Source: Bathymodiolus brooksi (Eukaryota > Mollusca > Bivalvia > Mytilida > Modiolidae). Taken from it: DNA of 64,000 bases. Of the stretch, positions 58,501 to 64,000 are shown piece after piece. The position numbers and the translations under genes are program-made. Below the pieces are notes generated by a model, which did not search any database, was not told where the DNA came from, and was given only the letters and a program-made list of their open reading frames with translations. Position 1 is the stretch's first letter; every line of letters begins with the position of its first letter. The stretch spans positions 18,660,886 to 18,724,885 of the forward strand of contig OY804590.1 of NCBI GenBank assembly GCA_963680875.1, written 5' to 3'.

Positions 58501-61500
58501 AAGATGGCCACCACCGCAGGACATAGATTAACATTGGACCCTATGGGAAAATGTTCAAATGCCTTCTTCTCAGAAACTACAAATATGATTAAAGCCAAAC
58601 TGTACATGAATGTTCATTGGATGGTCCTCTACAAACTTTGCGTTTTTTGTTCCGATATAAAATTCAAAATGGCGGCTACGGCAGGACTTAGTTTAACATT
58701 GGACCCTATGGGGAAAATGTTTCAAAACGCTTCTTCTCTGAAACCACTTGGATAATTGAAACCAAACTGCCCAGGAATGATCATTGGAAGGTCCTCTACA
58801 AGGTGTGTGTTTTTTATGCCGATCGGAAATCCAAGATGGCCACCACCACAGGACATAGATTAACATTGGACCCTATGGGAAAATGTTCAAATGCCTTCTT
58901 CTCAGAAACTACAAATATGATTAAAGCCAAACTGTACATGAATGTTCATTGGATGGTCCTCTACAAACTTTACGTTTTTTGTTCCGATATGAAATTCAAA
59001 ATGGCGGCTACGGCAGGACTTAGTTTAACATTGGACCCTATGGGGGAAATGTTTGAAAACGCTTCTTCTCTGAAACCACTAGAACAGTTGAAACCAAACT
59101 GCCCAGGAATGATCATTGGAAGGTCCTCTACAAAGTTTCTGTTTTTTTATGCCGATCGGAAATCCATAATGGCCACCACCGCAGGACATAGATTAACATT
59201 GGACCCTATGGGAAAATGTTCAAATGCCTTCTTCTCAGAAACTACAAATATGATTAAAGCCAAACTGTACATGAATGTTCATTGGATGGTCCTCTACAAT
59301 CTTAAGGTTTTTTGTTCCGATATGAAATTCAAAATGGCGGCTACGGCAGAACTTAGTTTAACATTGGACCCTATTGAAAAAATGTTTCAAAATGCTTCTT
59401 CTCTGAAACCACTTGGACAGTTGAAACCAAACTGCCCAGGAATGATCATTGGAAGGTCCTCTACAAATTTAAGGTTTTTTATGCCGGTCGGAAATCCAAG
59501 ATGGCCGCCACCGCAGGACATAGATTAACATTGGACCCTATGGGAAAATATTCAAATGCCTTCTACTCAGAAACTACAAATATGATTAAAGCCAAACTGT
59601 ACATGAATGTTTATTAGATGGTCCTCTACAAACTTTACGTTTTTTGTTCTGGTATGAAATTCAAAATGGCGGCTACGGCAGGACTTAGTTTAACATTGGA
59701 CCCTATGGGAAAAATGTTTCAAAACGCTTCTTCTCTGAAACCACTTGGATAATTGAAACCAAACTGCCCAGGAATGATCATTGGAAGGTCCTCTACAAAG
59801 TTTCTGTTTTTTATGCCGGTCGGAAATCCAAGATGGCCACCACCGCAGGACATAGATTAACATTGGACCCTATGGGAAAATGTTCAAATGCCTTCTTCTC
59901 AGAAACTACAAATATGATTAAAGCCAAACTGTACATGAATGTTCATTGGATGGTCCTCTACAAACTTTGCGTTTTTTGTTCCGATATAAAATTCAAAATG
60001 GCGGCTACGGCAGGACTTAGTTTAACATTGGACCCTATGGGATAAATGTTTCAAAACGCTTCTTCTCTGAAACCACTTGGATAATTGAAACCAAACTGCC
60101 CAGGAATGATCATTGGAAGGTCCTCTACAAGGTGTGTGTTTTTTATGCCGATCGGAAATCCAAGATGGCCACCACCGCAGGACATAGATTAACATTGGAC
60201 CCTATGGGAAAATGTTCAAATGCCTTCTTCTCAGAAACTACAAATATGATTAAAGCCAAACTGTACAAGAATGTTCATTGGATGGTCCTCTACAAACTTT
60301 ACGTTTTTTGTTCCGATATGAAATTCAAAATGGCGGCTACGGCAGTACTTAGTTTAACATTGGACCCTATGGGAAAAATGTTTCAAAATGCTTCTTCTCT
60401 GAAACCACTTGGACAGTTGAAACCAAACTGCCCAGGAATGATCATTGGAAGGTCCTCTACAAAGTTTCTGTTTTTTATACCGGTCGGAAATCCAAGATGG
60501 CCACCACCGCAGGACATAGATTAACATTGGACCCTATGGGAAAATGTTCAAATGCCTTCTTCTCAGAAACTACAAATATGATTAAAGCCAAACTGTACAT
60601 GAATGTTCATTGGATGGTCCTCTACAAACTTTGCGTTTTTTGTTCCGATATAAAATTCAAAATGGCGGCTACGGCAGGACTTAGTTTAACATTGGACCCT
60701 ATGGGGAAAATGTTTCAAAACGCTTCTTCTCTGAAACCACTTGGATAATTGAAACCAAACTGCCCAGGAATGATCATTGGAAGGTCCTCTACAAGGTGTG
60801 TGTTTTTTATGCCGATCGGAAATCCAAGATGGCCACCACCACAGGACATAGATTAACATTGGACCCTATGGGAAAATGTTCAAATGCCTTCTTCTCAGAA
60901 ACTACAAATATGATTAAAGCCAAACTGTACATGAATGTTCATTGGATGGTCCTCTACAAACTCTACGTTTTTTGTTCCGATATGAAATTCAAAATGGCGG
61001 CTACGGCAGGACTTAGTTTAACATTGGACCCTATGGGGGAAATGTTTGAAAACGCTTCTTCTCTGAAACCACTAGAACAGTTGAAACCAAACTGCCCAGG
61101 AATGATCATTGGAAGGTCCTCTACAAAGTTTCTGTTTTTTTATGCCGATCGGAAATCCATAATGGCCACCACCGCAGGACATAGATTAACATTGGACCCT
61201 ATGGGAAAATGTTCAAATGCCTTCTTCTCAGAAACTACAAATATGATTAAAGCCAAACTGTACATGAATGTTCATTGGATGGTCCTCTACAATCTTAAGG
61301 TTTTTTGTTCCGATATGAAATTCAAAATGGCGGCTACGGCAGAACTTAGTTTAACATTGGACCCTATTGAAAAAATGTTTCAAAATGCTTCTTCTCTGAA
61401 ACCACTTGGACAGTTGAAACCAAACTGCCCAGGAATGATCATTGGAAGGTCCTCTACAAATTTAAGGTTTTTTATGCCGGTCGGAAATCCAAGATGGCCG

Positions 61501-64000
61501 CCACCGCAGGACATAGATTAACATTGGACCCTATGGGAAAATATTCAAATGCCTTCTACTCAGAAACTACAAATATGATTAAAGCCAAACTGTACATGAA
61601 TGTTTATTAGATGGTCCTCTACAAACTTTACGTTTTTTGTTCTGGTATGAAATTCAAAATGGCGGCTACGGCAGGACTTAGTTTAACATTGGACCCTATG
61701 GGAAAAATGTTTCAAAACGCTTCTTCTCTGAAACCACTTGGATAATTGAAACCAAACTGCCCAGGAATGATCATTGGAAGGTCCTCTACAAATTTTATGT
61801 TTTTTATGCCGATCGGAAATCCAAGATGGCCACCACTGCAATACATAGATTAACATTGGACCCTATGGGAAAATGTTCAAATGCCTTCTACTCAGAAACT
61901 ACAAATATGATTAAAGCCAAACTGTACATGAATGTTCATTAGATGGTCCTCTACAAACTTTACGTTTTTTGTTCTGGTATGAAATTCAAAATGGCGGCTA
62001 CGGCAGGACTTAGTTTAACATTGGACCCTATGGGAAAAATGTTTCAAAATGCTTCTTCTCTGAAACCACTTGGACAGTTGAAACTAAACTGCCCAGGAAT
62101 GATCATTGGAAGGTCCTCTACAAATTATTTGTTTTTTATGCCGGTCGGAAATCCAAGATGGCTGCCACCGCAATACATAGATTAACATTGGACCCTATGG
62201 GAAAATATTCAAATGCCTTCTACTCAGAAACTACAAATATGATTAAAGCCAAACTGTACATGAATGTTCATTAGATGGTTCTCTACAAACTTTACGTTTT
62301 TTGTTCTGGTATGAAATTCAAAATGGCGGCTACGGCAGGACTTAGTTTAACATTGGACCCTATGGGAAAAATGTTTCAAAATGCTTCTTCTCTGAAACCA
62401 CTTGGACAGTTGAAACCAAACTGCCCAGGAATGATCATTGGAAGGTCCTCTACAAAGTTTCTGTTTTTTATGCCGGTCGGAAATTCAAGATGGCCACCAC
62501 CGCAATACATAGATTAACATTGGACCCTATGGGAAAATGTTCAAATGCCTTCTTCTCAGAAACTACAAATATGATTAAAGCCAAACTGTACATGAATGTT
62601 CATTGGATGGTCCTCTACAAACTTTGCGTTTTTTGTTCCGATATAAAATTCAAAATGGCGGCTACGGCAGGACTTAGTTTAACATTGGACCCTATGGGAT
62701 AAATGTTTCAAAACGCTTCTTCTCTGAAACCACTTGGATAATTGAAACCAAACTGCCCAGGAATGATCATTGGAAGGTCCTCTACAAGGTGTGTGTTTTT
62801 TATGCCGATCGGAAATCCAAGATGGCCACCACCGCAGGACATAGATTAACATTGGACCCTATGGGAAAATGTTCAAATGCCTTCTTCTCAGAAACTACAA
62901 ATATGATTAAAGCCAAACTGTACAAGAATGTTCATTGGATGGTCCTCTACAAACTTTACGTTTTTTGTTCCGATATGAAATTCAAAATGGCGGCTACGGC
63001 AGTACTTAGTTTAACATTGGACCCTATGGGAAAAATGTTTCAAAATGCTTCTTCTCTGAAACCACTTGGACAGTTGAAACCAAACTGCCCAGGAATGATC
63101 ATTGGAAGGTCCTCTACAAAGTTTCTGTTTTTTATGCCGGTCGGAAATCCAAGATGGCCACCACCGCAGGACATAGATTAACATTGGACCCTATGGGAAA
63201 ATGTTCAAATGCCTTCTTCTCAGAAACTACAAATATGATTAAAGCCAAACTGTACATGAATGTTCATTGGATGGTCCTCTACAAACTTTGCGTTTTTTGT
63301 TCCGATATAAAATTCAAAATGGCGGCTACGGCAGGACTTAGTTTAACATTGGACCCTATGGGGAAAATGTTTCAAAACGCTTCTTCTCTGAAACCACTTG
63401 GATAATTGAAACCAAACTGCCCAGGAATGATCATTGGAAGGTCCTCTACAAGGTGTGTGTTTTTTATGCCGATCGGAAATCCAAGATGGCCACCACCACA
63501 GGACATAGATTAACATTGGACCCTATGGGAAAATGTTCAAATGCCTTCTTCTCAGAAACTACAAATATGATTAAAGCCAAACTGTACATGAATGTTCATT
63601 GGATGGTCCTCTACAAACTTTACGTTTTTTGTTCCGATATGAAATTCAAAATGGCGGCTACGGCAGGACTTAGTTTAACATTGGACCCTATGGGGGAAAT
63701 GTTTGAAAACGCTTCTTCTCTGAAACCACTAGAACAGTTGAAACCAAACTGCCCAGGAATGATCATTGGAAGGTCCTCTACAAAGTTTCTGTTTTTTTAT
63801 GCCGATCGGAAATCCAAGATGGCCACCACCGCAGGACATAGATTAACATTGGACCCTATGGGAAAATGTTCAAATGCCTTCTTCTCAGAAACTACAAATA
63901 TGATTAAAGCCAAACTGTACATGAATGTTCATTGAATGGTCCTCTACAAAATATACGTTTTTCATTCTGATATGAAATTCAAAATGGCGGCTACGGCAGG
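55512..64000 (+). repeat. 332-bp satellite, two ~166-bp half-units, with higher-order repeats; runs off the window
   Basis: Each 332-bp unit has an A half (CAAGATGGCCGCCACCGCAG start, CTTCTTCTCAGAAACTACAA) and a B half (AAAATGGCGGCTACGGCAGG start, CTTCTTCTCTGAAACCACTT, AGGAATGATCATTGG), diverged from each other but closely similar between units. About 25 units are visible. A multi-unit block starting at 57840 recurs nearly unchanged at 59833 (offset 1,993, six units plus one base) and 62490 (offset 2,657, eight units plus one base). Open frames up to 241 codons result from the repeat; 332 is not a multiple of three and frames differ between units, so I do not call genes. Confidence 0.95.

Noticed and set aside
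55514..63935. Many similar open frames of 70-241 codons in the 332-bp satellite
   Set aside because: Frame length follows repeat variants; 332 is not divisible by three, starts and stops differ from unit to unit, and no domain is recognisable.

Overview
The window reads as nuclear DNA of a bivalve mollusc, probably a mussel-like lineage. This rests on spliced animal genes with GT-AG introns, very AT-rich and repeat-loaded non-coding DNA, tRNA-derived SINEs whose central and 3' part looks like the MetaSINE domain known from molluscs, and several dispersed modules that I recognise as common in bivalve genomes. The species call is inference. No bacterial, organellar, rRNA, true tRNA or CRISPR content was seen.

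Two host genes are supported, both on the + strand. (1) Positions 1173-22605 hold the last three coding exons of a P5B-type transport ATPase (ATP13A2/3 family): two C-terminal membrane segments and the cytosolic tail. The rest of the gene lies left of the window. Its last intron is 20,085 bp, of which about 15.8 kb is one 31-bp minisatellite ending 12 bp before the splice acceptor. (2) Positions 39249-49930 hold a complete six-coding-exon RER1 gene (193 aa), the Golgi-to-ER retrieval receptor. A housekeeping-like promoter and non-coding first exon are proposed near 34978-35139.

Layout: 1-2.1 kb, repeats and two ATPase exons; 2.2-6.3 kb, intron with a Harbinger-like MITE, SINEs, 35-, 30- and 47-bp tandem arrays and a large inverted repeat; 6.3-22.1 kb, the 31-bp array with a 200-N assembly gap; 22.15-23.1 kb, last ATPase exon and 3'UTR; 23-39 kb, intergenic DNA with a hAT element (27508-28670), a decayed transposase-like gene (29904-32510, minus), a reverse-transcriptase remnant (about 33.8-34.3 kb), a GAA microsatellite and three inverted-repeat elements at 35.4-37.4 kb; 39.2-49.9 kb, RER1, whose fourth intron carries a roughly 2-kb duplicated repeat cassette; 50-55 kb, 3'UTR, a hairpin-headed element with a 142-bp tandem array, and a SINE; 55.1-64 kb, a second hairpin-headed element opening into a 332-bp satellite with higher-order structure that runs off the right edge.

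The main theme is DNA turning into tandem arrays. At least ten unrelated tandem families are present, two of them inside elements that share a 5' hairpin and a C/G/T-rich microsatellite, and several sit next to splice sites of working genes. The genes themselves look intact and conventional.
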